From NCBI GenBank assembly GCA_902612325.1, contig CACMDB010000003.1:124001-188000 (forward strand): 64,000 nucleotides of DNA, read 5' to 3'. Below the pieces are notes generated by a model. That model searched no databases and was not told where the DNA came from. It worked only from the letters and a program-made list of their open reading frames with translations. Positions 15,578 through 24,459 of the stretch are shown piece by piece; the stretch's first letter is position 1, and each line of letters starts with the position of its first letter. A program made the position numbers and the translations under genes. The stretch is from an uncultured Pelagibacteraceae bacterium (lineage in GTDB: Bacteria > Pseudomonadota > Alphaproteobacteria > Pelagibacterales > Pelagibacteraceae).

Positions 15578-17076
15578 CAGAAGGAATATTAATTGGTTTA
15601 ACTACAGCATTATCATTTCAAAATATTTTTATGGTGATGATTGGTTGTTTCTTTGGAACAATTATTGGAATGTTACCTGGTTTAGGTCCCATGACAGCGA
15701 TTGCTTTAATGATACCAATTACTTATGGTTTTGATCCTGCAACGGGCCTGATTTTAATGGCTGGAGTTTATTATGGCGCAGTATTTGGTGGTTCTACTTC
15801 CTCCATTTTATTAAATGCACCAGGAGTTCCAGGAACTGTTGCAACTTCTTTCGATGGATATCCAATGGCACAACAAGGAAAGGCCGGTAAAGCATTAGCT
15901 ATAGCCGCCTGGAGTTCATTTGCAGGTGGAACACTATCAGCAATCTATTTATTGTTTATGGCTCCAAGTTTATCAAAAGTAAGTTTATCTTTTAGATCGC
16001 CAGATTATTTCGCATTGATGATTTTAGGGTTGACGGCAATAGCGGCTTTTTCATCTAAAGGACAATTCTTAAAAGCGATGATGATGGTTGTACTTGGTTT
16101 GATGCTAGCATCTGTTGGTCAAGACTCTCTATCTGATATTACAAGATTTACTTTTGATAATATGAATTTAACAGATGGAATAAGCTTCGTTTTGGTGGTT
16201 ATGTCAACATTTGCTATGAGCGAAGCTTTAACAATCATACTAAAGCGAAATGATCCAACAGCAGCAGCAAAACAAGTTTCATTAACAGAACTTGGATCAA
16301 TAAAAATTAATAAAGAAGAACGAGGTAAAATGTATCGAACTATTCCAAGATCCTCAGTTATTGGTTTCTTGATTGGAGTATTACCTGGTGCGGGTGCCAC
16401 TATTGCATCATTCTTAGCTTATGGAATGGAAAGAAATTTAGTTAAGGATGATGAAAAAGAAAAATTTGGAAAAGGAAGTGTGAATGGATTGTCTGCACCT
16501 GAAACAGCAAATAATGCAGCATGCTCTGGCTCTTTTGTACCAATGTTAACTTTAGGTATACCGGGTAGTGGAACTACAGCGGTCATGCTTGGTGCACTTT
16601 TGGGCTTTGGTATACAGCCAGGTCCAAGACTTTATATGACTAATCCTGAAATTTTTTGGTCAGTGATAATGTCGATGTATATTGGAATGGTAATATTATT
16701 AATATTAAATTTACCATTAATTCCCTACATCGCTAGAATTCTTGCGGTACCAAAAAATTATTTGATTCCATTAATCTTATTTTTTTCTATTACTGGAATT
16801 TATGTAATGTCATTTAATAATTTCGACATTTATTTAATGATTGGCATAGCAGTTGTTGCAACATTTTTACGACTTTACGATTTTCCCATGCCACCATTGA
16901 TACTAGCGTTTGTTCTTGGGGGGTTGATGGAGGAAAATCTAAGAAGATCATTACTTTTAAGTAATGGATCTTGGGAGTTTCTATGGGACAGAACTCTGAC
17001 AGTTTGTATATTGGTTACAACAATTCTTATTGTTCTGTGGCATATCTATAAAACTTTTTCGAAAAAAAAATCTTAA
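15574..17076 (+). CDS. tctA: Tripartite tricarboxylate transporter large subunit TctA
   Basis: This 500-residue permease has about twelve hydrophobic segments. The family motifs GTIIGMLPGLGPMTAIALM and FGGSTSSILLNAPGVPGT are near the N-terminus, and a second inverted-repeat copy, PGAGATIASFLAYG, and LGIPGSGTTAVMLGALL lie in the middle. Length and motifs match full TctA. It ends with a 4-bp convergent overlap with the GT4 gene. Confidence 0.93.
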   Translation: MTEGILIGLTTALSFQNIFMVMIGCFFGTIIGMLPGLGPMTAIALMIPITYGFDPATGLILMAGVYYGAVFGGSTSSILLNAPGVPGTVATSFDGYPMAQQGKAGKALAIAAWSSFAGGTLSAIYLLFMAPSLSKVSLSFRSPDYFALMILGLTAIAAFSSKGQFLKAMMMVVLGLMLASVGQDSLSDITRFTFDNMNLTDGISFVLVVMSTFAMSEALTIILKRNDPTAAAKQVSLTELGSIKINKEERGKMYRTIPRSSVIGFLIGVLPGAGATIASFLAYGMERNLVKDDEKEKFGKGSVNGLSAPETANNAACSGSFVPMLTLGIPGSGTTAVMLGALLGFGIQPGPRLYMTNPEIFWSVIMSMYIGMVILLILNLPLIPYIARILAVPKNYLIPLILFFSITGIYVMSFNNFDIYLMIGIAVVATFLRLYDFPMPPLILAFVLGGLMEENLRRSLLLSNGSWEFLWDRTLTVCILVTTILIVLWHIYKTFSKKKS

Positions 17077-18155
17077 ACTAAAACTTTTTTATATTCATCA
17101 ATAGTATTGGACCAATCAAATTTAGATGATAAATCTTTCGCATTTTTACCAAAATGTAAATATTTTTTATTTTCAATCATAGAATTTAATGATGAATAAA
17201 TTTCATCTAGATTATTTCCATCACATATTAATCCAGTTTTATCGTGTTGAATTGCATCTGCTGCACCACCATCAGCTCCTCCTAAAGAAGGAACTCCATA
17301 TTGTGCAGCCTCTATATAAGCTATACCAAAACCTTCAACCGAGCTTTTATATTTTACTGATGGCATCACAAATATATTTGATTTTGCTACCAAAGCATTT
17401 TTAAGGTCATCAGTTATCTCTTTAAAAAACATAACTTGCCCACTTAAATCGAGTTCATTTACCAAATCTTTTAAATTTTGTTCTTCCTCTCCGTAGCCAA
17501 TGCATATGTAAACAATATTTGGATAAATTTGTTTTAAGTTTCTTATAGCCATCATCACTTTTTCATGATTTTTTCTTTTATCAAATCTTGAAACTGTAAT
17601 TAAACGTGGTGATTTTGTTTTAAGTAAGCTTTCAACTTTAGTTAACGATGTCTTATTTAATTCTTGGGCAGGGCTAATTCCTGGATTTATCACAACAACT
17701 TTTTCTTGTTCTACACCATTTTGAATGGCTAAATTTTTTGTATATTCAGAATTTGCTATTACTTTTTCAACACTATTTAAAACTTTGTTTGCTCTCTTAT
17801 TTAAAGAGCTTCCTTTAGCGTGATTGATTTCTTTTCCGTGAATTAAACAATATTTTTTTTTATCAGTTACTATTAATTCTAAACTTTTCCAATGATCAGC
17901 TATAATACCTTGAACTTTACTTTCTTTTAAATATTCATTAATTAGCTGTGCTTTTCTTATTTTTCTTAGGAATTTAATTCCACCAACTCTTTCTATTGAA
18001 AAATTTACTTTTTTATCAAATTCTTTATGATTTTCGTAGTGATCAGCAAAAACTTTGATCATAAAGTTCTTGGACATTTCTTTTGCCAAACCCCACATTA
18101 AACTTTGCATCCCACCCACCTCTGGGGGAAAAGATCTCGTAACGATTAAATACAT
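17073..18155 (-). CDS. Family 4 glycosyltransferase
   Basis: This 360-residue GT-B retaining transferase begins TRSFPPEVGGMQSLM (acceptor-side glycine loop). RLITVSRFDKRKNHEKVM marks the donor domain, and EGFGIAYIEAAQYGVPSLGG is the EX7E donor-binding motif. It is a cytoplasmic or membrane-surface transferase for glycan or glycolipid. It shares one base with the redoxin gene upstream on the same strand, so the two are co-transcribed although no functional link is obvious. Confidence 0.88.
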   Translation of the reverse strand: MYLIVTRSFPPEVGGMQSLMWGLAKEMSKNFMIKVFADHYENHKEFDKKVNFSIERVGGIKFLRKIRKAQLINEYLKESKVQGIIADHWKSLELIVTDKKKYCLIHGKEINHAKGSSLNKRANKVLNSVEKVIANSEYTKNLAIQNGVEQEKVVVINPGISPAQELNKTSLTKVESLLKTKSPRLITVSRFDKRKNHEKVMMAIRNLKQIYPNIVYICIGYGEEEQNLKDLVNELDLSGQVMFFKEITDDLKNALVAKSNIFVMPSVKYKSSVEGFGIAYIEAAQYGVPSLGGADGGAADAIQHDKTGLICDGNNLDEIYSSLNSMIENKKYLHFGKNAKDLSSKFDWSNTIDEYKKVLV

Positions 18156-18709
18156 TAACTATTTTTCCACTTAATACTACAGCCAGCACTCGGAGTTTGA
18201 TTTTCAGGTCCTTTACCAGTTTCAGCAATTTGTTTCATTGCATTAAATAAATCACTATCACCATCCCTTACAGGAACTAAATTTTTTAATTCTCTTAATC
18301 TTCCTCGATATTGAAGCTCTAAATTTTTGTTGTAACCAAAAAAATCTGGAGTACATACCGCATCATAAGTTCTTGCTATCTCTTGTGTTTCATCAACTAA
18401 ATATGGAAAACTGAATTGATTTTTTTTTGCAAATTCAATCATATTTTCAAACGAGTCTTCTGGATAATTCTCAGCATCATTGGCACAGATTGCTACAGCG
18501 TTAATTCCTAAATCTTTCAATTTTTTAGTATCCTCAGCTATATCTTTTGTAACTGCTTTAACATAGGGACAATGGTTGCAAATAAACATGATTAAGGTTC
18601 CATTTTCACCTTTAATATCTTCTAAAGATAAAATTTTATTATCAGTTGATTTAAGCTTAAAGTCGTGAGCCTTTTGACCGAAATCACATATTGGAGTTTG
18701 TATTGGCAT
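18155..18709 (-). CDS. Thioredoxin-fold redoxin (AhpC/TSA-like) with CNHC
   Basis: This 184-residue thioredoxin-fold protein has no signal peptide. The redox site is CNHCPYVKA (about 44-52), a Cys-Asn-His-Cys pair, and a further Cys lies near the end (SAGCSIKWK). Between them are the PDFFGYNKN and LQYRGRL strands of the fold. Such proteins occur widely as 'thioredoxin family protein' with no settled substrate. The start is 20 bp from the divergent carbonic-anhydrase-like gene. Confidence 0.8.
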   Translation of the reverse strand: MPIQTPICDFGQKAHDFKLKSTDNKILSLEDIKGENGTLIMFICNHCPYVKAVTKDIAEDTKKLKDLGINAVAICANDAENYPEDSFENMIEFAKKNQFSFPYLVDETQEIARTYDAVCTPDFFGYNKNLELQYRGRLRELKNLVPVRDGDSDLFNAMKQIAETGKGPENQTPSAGCSIKWKNS

Positions 18710-18729
18710 AATGTAATAATATATAAATT

Positions 18730-19242
18730 ATGTTTTACGATTTAAAAGATAAAAAACCAAAAAACTCTGGCGAAAATTGGGTAGCACCCAATGCAGTTGT
18801 GATTGGGGATGTTACTTTAGAAAAAAATACAAGTGTTTGGTTTAATGCAACTCTAAGAGGAGATATTGAAAATATTCATATAGGAGAGGGATCAAATGTT
18901 CAAGATGGATGTGTTTTGCATACCGATCCAGGATATCCCATTAAAGTTGGTAAAGACGTAACTGTAGGTCATATGGTTATGCTTCATGGATGTACAATAG
19001 GGGACAATAGTTTAATTGGAATTGGTGCAGTGATTCTTAATAATGCTAAGATTGGAAAAAATTGTATCATAGGTGCAAAAGCTTTAATTACTGAAAATAA
19101 AGAGATACCTGATAATTCTTTAGTAATAGGCTCACCCGGTAAGGTTGTAAGAGAAGTTACTGAAGAGGAGAAAAAAGCTGTATTTGAAAATACTAAACAT
19201 TACCAAGATAACTGGAAAAAATATTCAAAATCTATATTTTAA
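18730..19242 (+). CDS. Gamma carbonic anhydrase-like left-handed beta-helix protein
   Basis: This 170-residue hexapeptide-repeat protein is of the YrdA/PaaY/CaiE class. The repeats run over about residues 18-135. Family metal ligands are suggested by the His residues in [17 protein letters not shown] and neighbouring strands. A C-terminal helix ([15 protein letters not shown]) closes the trimer. Whether it hydrates CO2 or binds a CoA thioester cannot be decided. Confidence 0.85.
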   Translation: MFYDLKDKKPKNSGENWVAPNAVVIGDVTLEKNTSVWFNATLRGDIENIHIGEGSNVQDGCVLHTDPGYPIKVGKDVTVGHMVMLHGCTIGDNSLIGIGAVILNNAKIGKNCIIGAKALITENKEIPDNSLVIGSPGKVVREVTEEEKKAVFENTKHYQDNWKKYSKSIF

Positions 19243-19278
19243 TTTTATTAAAAAAAATTGTTAAATTAAAAAGATATT

Positions 19279-19719
19279 ATGCCAACATATACTGTAACAA
19301 ATTCAAATTATAATATTTCCTCTAAACAACAAAAAAAATTAGCTGAAGGAATTACAAAAGTTCATAATGTAGTAACTGGTGCAAATACATATTTTGCCCA
19401 AGTGATATTTAATAAAACGAAAAAAAATAATCATTTTATGGGTGGAAAAAAAGTAAAGGAGCCATCTTTATTTTTACTTGGGCAAATAAGAGCAGGTCGA
19501 TCAAAAGAGGTGAAAGATAAATTAATTTCAGATTTAAAACGTGTATTAGTAAAAAATTCAAAATTAGATGAAACCCAAGTATGGGTTTATATTAATGATC
19601 TTCCCCCATCTCAAATGATTGAGTATGGGGCTGTCCTACCAGAATCAGGCAAAGAGAAACAGTGGTTTGCAAATTTACCTATAAAATTAAAGAAAAAATT
19701 AGCGGCTATTGAAAAATAA
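19279..19719 (+). CDS. Tautomerase-superfamily protein of the cis-CaaD/Cg10062 group
   Basis: This 146-residue protein is, after Met removal, a Pro1 enzyme. Counting from Pro1, all six residues that define cis-3-chloroacrylic acid dehalogenase are at the same numbers: Pro1, His28, Arg70, Arg73, Tyr103 and Glu114. The surrounding sequence (TGANTYFAQV, IRAGRS, WVYINDLPPSQMIEYG, LPESGKEKQWF) is also family-like as I recall it. Members hydrate activated C3 acids such as 3-haloacrylates or propiolate and may decarboxylate the product. The physiological substrate here is unknown. It lies 37 bp after the carbonic-anhydrase-like gene. Confidence 0.85.
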   Translation: MPTYTVTNSNYNISSKQQKKLAEGITKVHNVVTGANTYFAQVIFNKTKKNNHFMGGKKVKEPSLFLLGQIRAGRSKEVKDKLISDLKRVLVKNSKLDETQVWVYINDLPPSQMIEYGAVLPESGKEKQWFANLPIKLKKKLAAIEK

Positions 19720-19720
19720 T

Positions 19721-19768
19721 TTAAGGAACTAACCAATCATTCTTACTTGTTTCTAAATCAATTTTTAA
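19721..19768 (-). pseudogene. Relic of a duplicated oxidase 3' end
   Basis: Read on the minus strand this stretch gives KIDLETSKNDWLVP and a stop, against KFDLENKKESWLVP and a stop at the end of the intact gene at 19953. Twelve bases around the stop are identical. No longer frame is left upstream. The remaining spacer to 19952 is AT-rich and I see no other feature in it. Confidence 0.6.
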
Positions 19769-19952
19769 CAATAACTTAATATTTCTTTTAAATTAATTTA
19801 AACTTTCTTAATTAAATAACTACACATTCTTATGATTAAAAAAATAATTAAATTTTTAAATACGAATTAATGATTTTAAATTTGTTCATATTTATTTCAT
19901 TAATTTTGAGAAGCTATTTTTTAAGTTTTATAATCAGTTAAACTACTTATTT

Positions 19953-20552
19953 TTAAGGAACTAACCAGCTTTCTTTTTTATTTTCCAAATCAAACTTTGC
20001 TCTTCGATGTCCTTTAGCAGCAAGATATAGCCATTCAACAGATTTAATATTACATTTAATAACAGTGAAGTTTTTATAACCTTCTTCACTTTGTTCCATT
20101 GTATAATCAAAATCTTCTAATTTAGATATCATACCCGATGTTGGATTTTCTGACATAGTTCCTGGAGGACTATCAGTTAGATAACATCTTCTACTGATAT
20201 GTTGGGTTTTTTTCCAAGATTCTTCTGTTGTAAAATTTTGATTATTTATTTCACATTCTACTTTTACTCTTAATTGTATCTTTTCTTCTTTATCGTAGAA
20301 AACTAGAGAAGCTTTATTATTTTTCTTTAAGATATCTACTTTTGGTGATCTTAAATCAGTGTGAAATTGTAATAGATTGTTTGCTCTATCTGATTTTCTA
20401 AGAACAACAATTCTTCCATCCACCTCATCTTGGTGGGTGCAAATAAAGACAGGTATTCTAAAAGGAGAACCTCTATTAGTCACAGCATCATCAAGCATAG
20501 ACCAATACTTATTTTGAATTTCATCGAAATTTTCATAGTATGCCGGTTGCAT
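19953..20552 (-). CDS. Pyridoxamine-phosphate-oxidase-like flavin-binding protein
   Basis: This 199-residue split-barrel protein has RGSPFRIPVFICTHQ, VVLRKSDRANNLLQFHTDLRSPK (FMN phosphate side) and a C-terminal EWLYLAAKGHRRAKFD, as in the PNPOx-like Alr4036-type group. It probably binds FMN or a related flavin; the substrate is unknown. It is transcribed leftward with the beta-hydroxyacid dehydrogenase 3 bp upstream, likely one transcript. A degenerate copy of its last 15 codons lies 185 bp downstream of its stop. Confidence 0.8.
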   Translation of the reverse strand: MQPAYYENFDEIQNKYWSMLDDAVTNRGSPFRIPVFICTHQDEVDGRIVVLRKSDRANNLLQFHTDLRSPKVDILKKNNKASLVFYDKEEKIQLRVKVECEINNQNFTTEESWKKTQHISRRCYLTDSPPGTMSENPTSGMISKLEDFDYTMEQSEEGYKNFTVIKCNIKSVEWLYLAAKGHRRAKFDLENKKESWLVP

Positions 20553-20555
20553 ACA

Positions 20556-21425
20556 TTACTTTCTGAATCTTTTAATTAAGCTTGAGGTGTCCCAACGATT
20601 ACCTCCTAAGCCTTGTACTTCTCCATAAAACTTATCTACAAGTTCTGTTACAGGTAATAATGAACCATTATTTTTTGCTTCATCCATTGCAATCTTTAAA
20701 TCTTTTCTCATCCAGTCAACCGCAAAACCAAAATCAAACTTATCATCAATCATTGTTTTGTATCTATTTTCCATTTGCCAAGACTGAGCCGCACCTTTTG
20801 AGATGACTTCGATTACATCCTCCATATTTAATCCAGCCTTCATTCCAAAATTAATTCCTTCAGATAATCCTTGAACTAATCCCGCTATGCAAATTTGATT
20901 GACCATCTTAGCTAATTGTCCACAACCAGCTTTACCAAGCAATTTCATTTTTTTGCTATAACAATCAATTTTATCTTTTGCTTTATCAAAGTCAGTTTGA
21001 TCGCCACCGATCATAACTGTGAGTGCACCATTCTCTGCTCCAGCTTGTCCACCAGATACAGGAGCATCTAATGCACCAAATCCATTTTTCTTTGCGTAAT
21101 CATATATCTCTCTAGCAATTGTTGCGGAGGCTGTAGTGTTATCAATAAAGACTGCGCCCTTTTTAATTGTTTTGAAAGCTCCTTTGTTACCAAAAGTTAC
21201 TTCTCTTAAATCATTATCATTCCCAACGCAGGTAAAAATATATTCAGCATCTTTAGCGGCATCTGCTGGAGTTTCAGCCATTTTACCTTTGTATTCTCCA
21301 ATCCATTTTTCTGCTTTTGATTTTGTACGATTAAAAACAGTTACATTGTGACCACCTTTTGATATATATCCTGCCATTGGATAGCCCATTACACCAAGAC
21401 CTATGAAAGCAACATTACAGCTCAT
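20556..21425 (-). CDS. 3-hydroxyisobutyrate dehydrogenase family protein
   Basis: This 289-residue NAD(P)-dependent beta-hydroxyacid dehydrogenase has a FIGLGVMGYPMA dinucleotide fold, VFNRTKSKA whose Arg suggests NADPH, the substrate motif DAPVSGGQAGAENG, and the catalytic-Lys helix GQLAKMVNQ. It could oxidise 3-hydroxyisobutyrate or reduce tartronate/succinate semialdehyde. It is divergent from the MFS gene with only 8 bp between the start codons, so each promoter must lie in the other's coding region. Confidence 0.85.
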   Translation of the reverse strand: MSCNVAFIGLGVMGYPMAGYISKGGHNVTVFNRTKSKAEKWIGEYKGKMAETPADAAKDAEYIFTCVGNDNDLREVTFGNKGAFKTIKKGAVFIDNTTASATIAREIYDYAKKNGFGALDAPVSGGQAGAENGALTVMIGGDQTDFDKAKDKIDCYSKKMKLLGKAGCGQLAKMVNQICIAGLVQGLSEGINFGMKAGLNMEDVIEVISKGAAQSWQMENRYKTMIDDKFDFGFAVDWMRKDLKIAMDEAKNNGSLLPVTELVDKFYGEVQGLGGNRWDTSSLIKRFRK

Positions 21426-21433
21426 AATTTTTT

Positions 21434-22642
21434 ATGTTTAAAAGTTTAAGTTTAAAAGTAATTATATTTGGATTTATCTTTACATTTTTTTCTAGTTTTG
21501 GACAGAGTTTTTTTCTTGGTTTATTTAATTCAAGTATTAGAGAAACACTTTCAATAACTCATGGACAATTTGGCTCAATTTATGCTTCGGCAACATTATT
21601 AAGCAGCTTTCTTTTAATTTGGGTGGGTAAAAAAATTGATGACATAAATATTTTTAGATTTGCATTATATGTAACCCTTTTGTTAGCTTTTTCTTGTTTT
21701 TTCTTTTCAAAAATTTCATCAATAGTTTTTTTATTTATTGCTGTTTTTTTAATGAGGTTTTCTGGTCAAGGATTAATGTCTCATACAGCAACTACAACGA
21801 TTTCAAGATTTTTTACTAAATCTAGAGGCAAAGCTCTAAGTATCGGTTGGTTTGGATTATCAACTGCAGAATTTATTTTACCAGTTTTAATTGTCTATTT
21901 ACTTACTTTAACAGCGTGGCAAAACATTTGGCTGTCTATTTCTGTATTAATTATATTTTTTTTACCATTTATTTCTTTTGCGTTAATTAAAAACCTGAAC
22001 TTTGATTCTAGGGAAGATATAAATGATCAAAATTTTGTTGAAAAAGAAATTAAAAATTGGACACGTGTTGAGGTTTTAAAAGATTATAGATTTTATATAG
22101 TTTGTTTGAATATGTTAGCAATGCCCTGGATTGCTACCGGTGTATTTGTTTATCAGTCATATATAACAGAATCAAAAGAGTGGGGTGAATTTGTCATAGC
22201 ACAGTCATTTATGGCTTATTCTGTTTTATCAGTCATTACTTTATTAGGCTCTGGTTTTTTAATCGATAAATTTACCAGCAGAAAATTATTGATCTTTATG
22301 AACATACCTTTGTTGATTTCAATGCTAGTTTTGTTTTATTTAGATATTTCTATTTCTGCTTTTATATTTCTTGGGTTAATTGGAATTTCAAATGGGCTTG
22401 CCAATGTCTTGGGGTCCTCTACTTGGGCTGAGATTTATGGCGTAAAATTCATTGGATCAATTAAAGCATTAACAACAGCATTAATGGTATTTTCTACTGC
22501 TTTTGGCACAGCTTTATTTGGCTTGTTAATTGATAAAGGCTTTACTATTGAGCAAATAGCAGTGATTTCATTTGTATATATTTTCTTATCTTTAATTGCT
22601 CTATTTGTGGTTAGAAACAAGTTAAATCCTGAATATGTTTAA
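21434..22642 (+). CDS. Major facilitator superfamily transporter
   Basis: This 402-residue protein has twelve predicted hydrophobic helices in two six-helix halves separated by a charged loop (about 190-215, FDSREDINDQNFVEKE). FGQSFFLGLFNSSIRE and the loop after helix 2 (WVGKKIDD) are MFS-like. The sequence resembles the oxalate/monocarboxylate-type carriers but does not reveal the substrate. Confidence 0.85.
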   Translation: MFKSLSLKVIIFGFIFTFFSSFGQSFFLGLFNSSIRETLSITHGQFGSIYASATLLSSFLLIWVGKKIDDINIFRFALYVTLLLAFSCFFFSKISSIVFLFIAVFLMRFSGQGLMSHTATTTISRFFTKSRGKALSIGWFGLSTAEFILPVLIVYLLTLTAWQNIWLSISVLIIFFLPFISFALIKNLNFDSREDINDQNFVEKEIKNWTRVEVLKDYRFYIVCLNMLAMPWIATGVFVYQSYITESKEWGEFVIAQSFMAYSVLSVITLLGSGFLIDKFTSRKLLIFMNIPLLISMLVLFYLDISISAFIFLGLIGISNGLANVLGSSTWAEIYGVKFIGSIKALTTALMVFSTAFGTALFGLLIDKGFTIEQIAVISFVYIFLSLIALFVVRNKLNPEYV

Positions 22643-22649
22643 ATAATCC

Positions 22650-22678
22650 TTGCTTTTTTTAATCACAGCTTATAGATA
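22650..22678 (+). promoter_or_regulatory. Possible rpoZ promoter giving a leaderless transcript
   Basis: TTGCTT (22650-22655) and TAGATA (22673-22678) are 17 bp apart. The predicted start falls at about 22685, which is the rpoZ ATG itself, and no Shine-Dalgarno precedes that ATG. The -10 match is weak. Confidence 0.35.
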
Positions 22679-22684
22679 ACCGGC

Positions 22685-23212
22685 ATGGCAAGAGTTACAG
22701 TAGAAGATTGTATTGATAAAGTAGATAGTCCATATGAATTAGTTTTGGTTGCAAAGGAAAGAGCAACTCAGCTCAATACCGGGATAGAACCAACTTTAGA
22801 TCGTGATAATGATAAAAATACAGTTATTGCATTAAGAGAAATAGCTGAAGAAAATATTAAAGTAGGTGATTTAACTGAAAGCGCTGTCTACAAATTAAGA
22901 AAACATGTAGAACAAGTTGATGAGGGTGCTGAAGCTGATGAGGATGTTGGTGATGATTTTGAAAGCTTGTACAAAGGTGAGATCTCGAAAAGTGGAACAC
23001 CTATTCTACCATCTAAAAGAGCACGAAAAGCTCCTGAAAAAATTCAGGTTTCTAAAGATGATCTAGCAGAATTGTCTGAAACAGCTAAGCCTGAAGTGCC
23101 AGAAGCTCCTGTATCCGAAGACGTTGAAGCAGAACAGGGAGATGTTTCTTTAGATCAAGTTTCTGAAAGTGAAGATAAAGCAGCGGACGACACTGACACT
23201 TCAAACTCTTAA
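22685..23212 (+). CDS. rpoZ: RNA polymerase omega subunit with long acidic tail
   Basis: Residues 1 to about 80 are canonical omega: [26 protein letters not shown] and [17 protein letters not shown]. It binds and stabilises the beta' subunit. The protein is 175 residues against roughly 90-130 for typical omega. The extra about 95 residues are Glu/Asp-rich, low in hydrophobics and probably disordered, with one short basic patch ([10 protein letters not shown]). It ends 6 bp from the convergent CoA-transferase gene. Confidence 0.93.
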   Translation: MARVTVEDCIDKVDSPYELVLVAKERATQLNTGIEPTLDRDNDKNTVIALREIAEENIKVGDLTESAVYKLRKHVEQVDEGAEADEDVGDDFESLYKGEISKSGTPILPSKRARKAPEKIQVSKDDLAELSETAKPEVPEAPVSEDVEAEQGDVSLDQVSESEDKAADDTDTSNS

Positions 23213-23218
23213 AATTTA

Positions 23219-24364
23219 CTAGTTACAAAATTCCCTTATAATTTTTTGTCGATGTTCATCTAAATCAGGTATGTCACCTCTTGTTTTTTCATCTTTATAA
23301 GATGACATTTTAATTGGATTACCAGCCAGTTTAAAATCTCCAACAACTTTGTGAAACGCTTTAACTATCATGTTTCTAGACTCTATTTGTGGGTTTTCAA
23401 CAGCCTCTTTAATATTAAAAATTGGTCCACATGGAATTTTATCTTTTTCCATTTCACTAACCCAATCACTTGTTCTTTTAATTAATAATTTTTCCTCTAA
23501 AATTTTTTTAAGCTGGTCCATATTTTTTGCTCTAGATGAGTTGTCTGAAAATTTTGGATCTTTAATTACTTCTGGGATTTGAAGAAGATTACAAAGTTTT
23601 TCAAAAAGTTTATCATTTCCAGCTGCAATGATTATGTAACTATCTTTTGTCTTAAAGGCTTCAAAGGGTGCAATTGATGGATGTCTTGATCCCATTGGTT
23701 TTGGAATTTCATTTTTAGATAGATAACGTGCTATAGCATTTTCTAATATGGCTATTTGACAATCAAGCATAGAAACATCAATGAACATTCCTTTTCCAGT
23801 TTTTTGTCTATCATATAAAGCTGCATTAATACCTATCGCAGTAAAAAGCCCAGCAGTAATATCTCCAATTGATGTTCCAACTCTAGTAGGTTCAGAGTTT
23901 GGTTGACCTGTAACACTCATTAAACCGCCCATACCTTGAACTACCATGTCGTAAGCAGGTAATTCTTTAAGTGGACCAGTTTGACCAAAGCCTGATGCTG
24001 AAGCATAAATTAGTTTTGGATATTTCTTATTAACATCTTTCCAACCAAACCCCCATTTTTCTAAAGTTCCAGGTTTAAAATTTTCAACTAAAATATCTGC
24101 TTTGGATAAAATTTTTTCAAAAATTTTTTTATCTTCATCATTCTTTAAATTAAGTGCAATACTTTCTTTTCCTCTATTAAGAGACATGAAATAAGCAGAA
24201 TAATCTTTTATAAATGGTCCAAATTTTCTTGAGTCATCTCCAATTTCAGGTGCTTCAACTTTAATTACTCTAGCCCCTAAATCAGATAATATCATAGTGC
24301 AGTACGGACCAACTAATACTCTTGTTAAATCAACTACCAGTAGGTTTTTTAAAGGTCCATCCAT
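23219..24364 (-). CDS. Class III (CaiB/BaiF) CoA-transferase
   Basis: This 381-residue protein of the formyl-CoA transferase family opens with NLLVVDLTRVLVGPYCTMILSDLGARVIKVE. LNRGKESIALNLK and ILVENFKPGTLEKWGF follow, and the catalytic-Asp region is GTSIGDITAGLF. It moves CoA between organic acids in the cytoplasm. The donor and acceptor are unknown. It is divergent from the TRAP operon, which raises the possibility that it activates the acid the TRAP system imports. Confidence 0.9.
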   Translation of the reverse strand: MDGPLKNLLVVDLTRVLVGPYCTMILSDLGARVIKVEAPEIGDDSRKFGPFIKDYSAYFMSLNRGKESIALNLKNDEDKKIFEKILSKADILVENFKPGTLEKWGFGWKDVNKKYPKLIYASASGFGQTGPLKELPAYDMVVQGMGGLMSVTGQPNSEPTRVGTSIGDITAGLFTAIGINAALYDRQKTGKGMFIDVSMLDCQIAILENAIARYLSKNEIPKPMGSRHPSIAPFEAFKTKDSYIIIAAGNDKLFEKLCNLLQIPEVIKDPKFSDNSSRAKNMDQLKKILEEKLLIKRTSDWVSEMEKDKIPCGPIFNIKEAVENPQIESRNMIVKAFHKVVGDFKLAGNPIKMSSYKDEKTRGDIPDLDEHRQKIIREFCN

Positions 24365-24395
24365 ATTAATTCATCTTACATGAGTTTTTGTCGAC

Positions 24396-24424
24396 TTGAC
24401 TCTTATTAATAAGTTCACTTTAAT
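24396..24424 (+). promoter_or_regulatory. Promoter of the TRAP operon
   Basis: TTGACT (24396-24401), 17 bp spacer and TTTAAT (24419-24424), identical in both boxes and spacing to the tctCBA promoter. The predicted start is near 24431, leaving a leader of about 29 bases with an AGAGGG ribosome site before dctP. Confidence 0.6.
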
Positions 24425-24459
24425 TGAATTATTAAAAATAACAATAGAGGGAAAAAATA

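Noticed and set aside
16119-16400. 93-codon minus-strand frame inside tctA
   Set aside because: Shadow of a conserved gene with no motif or ribosome site of its own.
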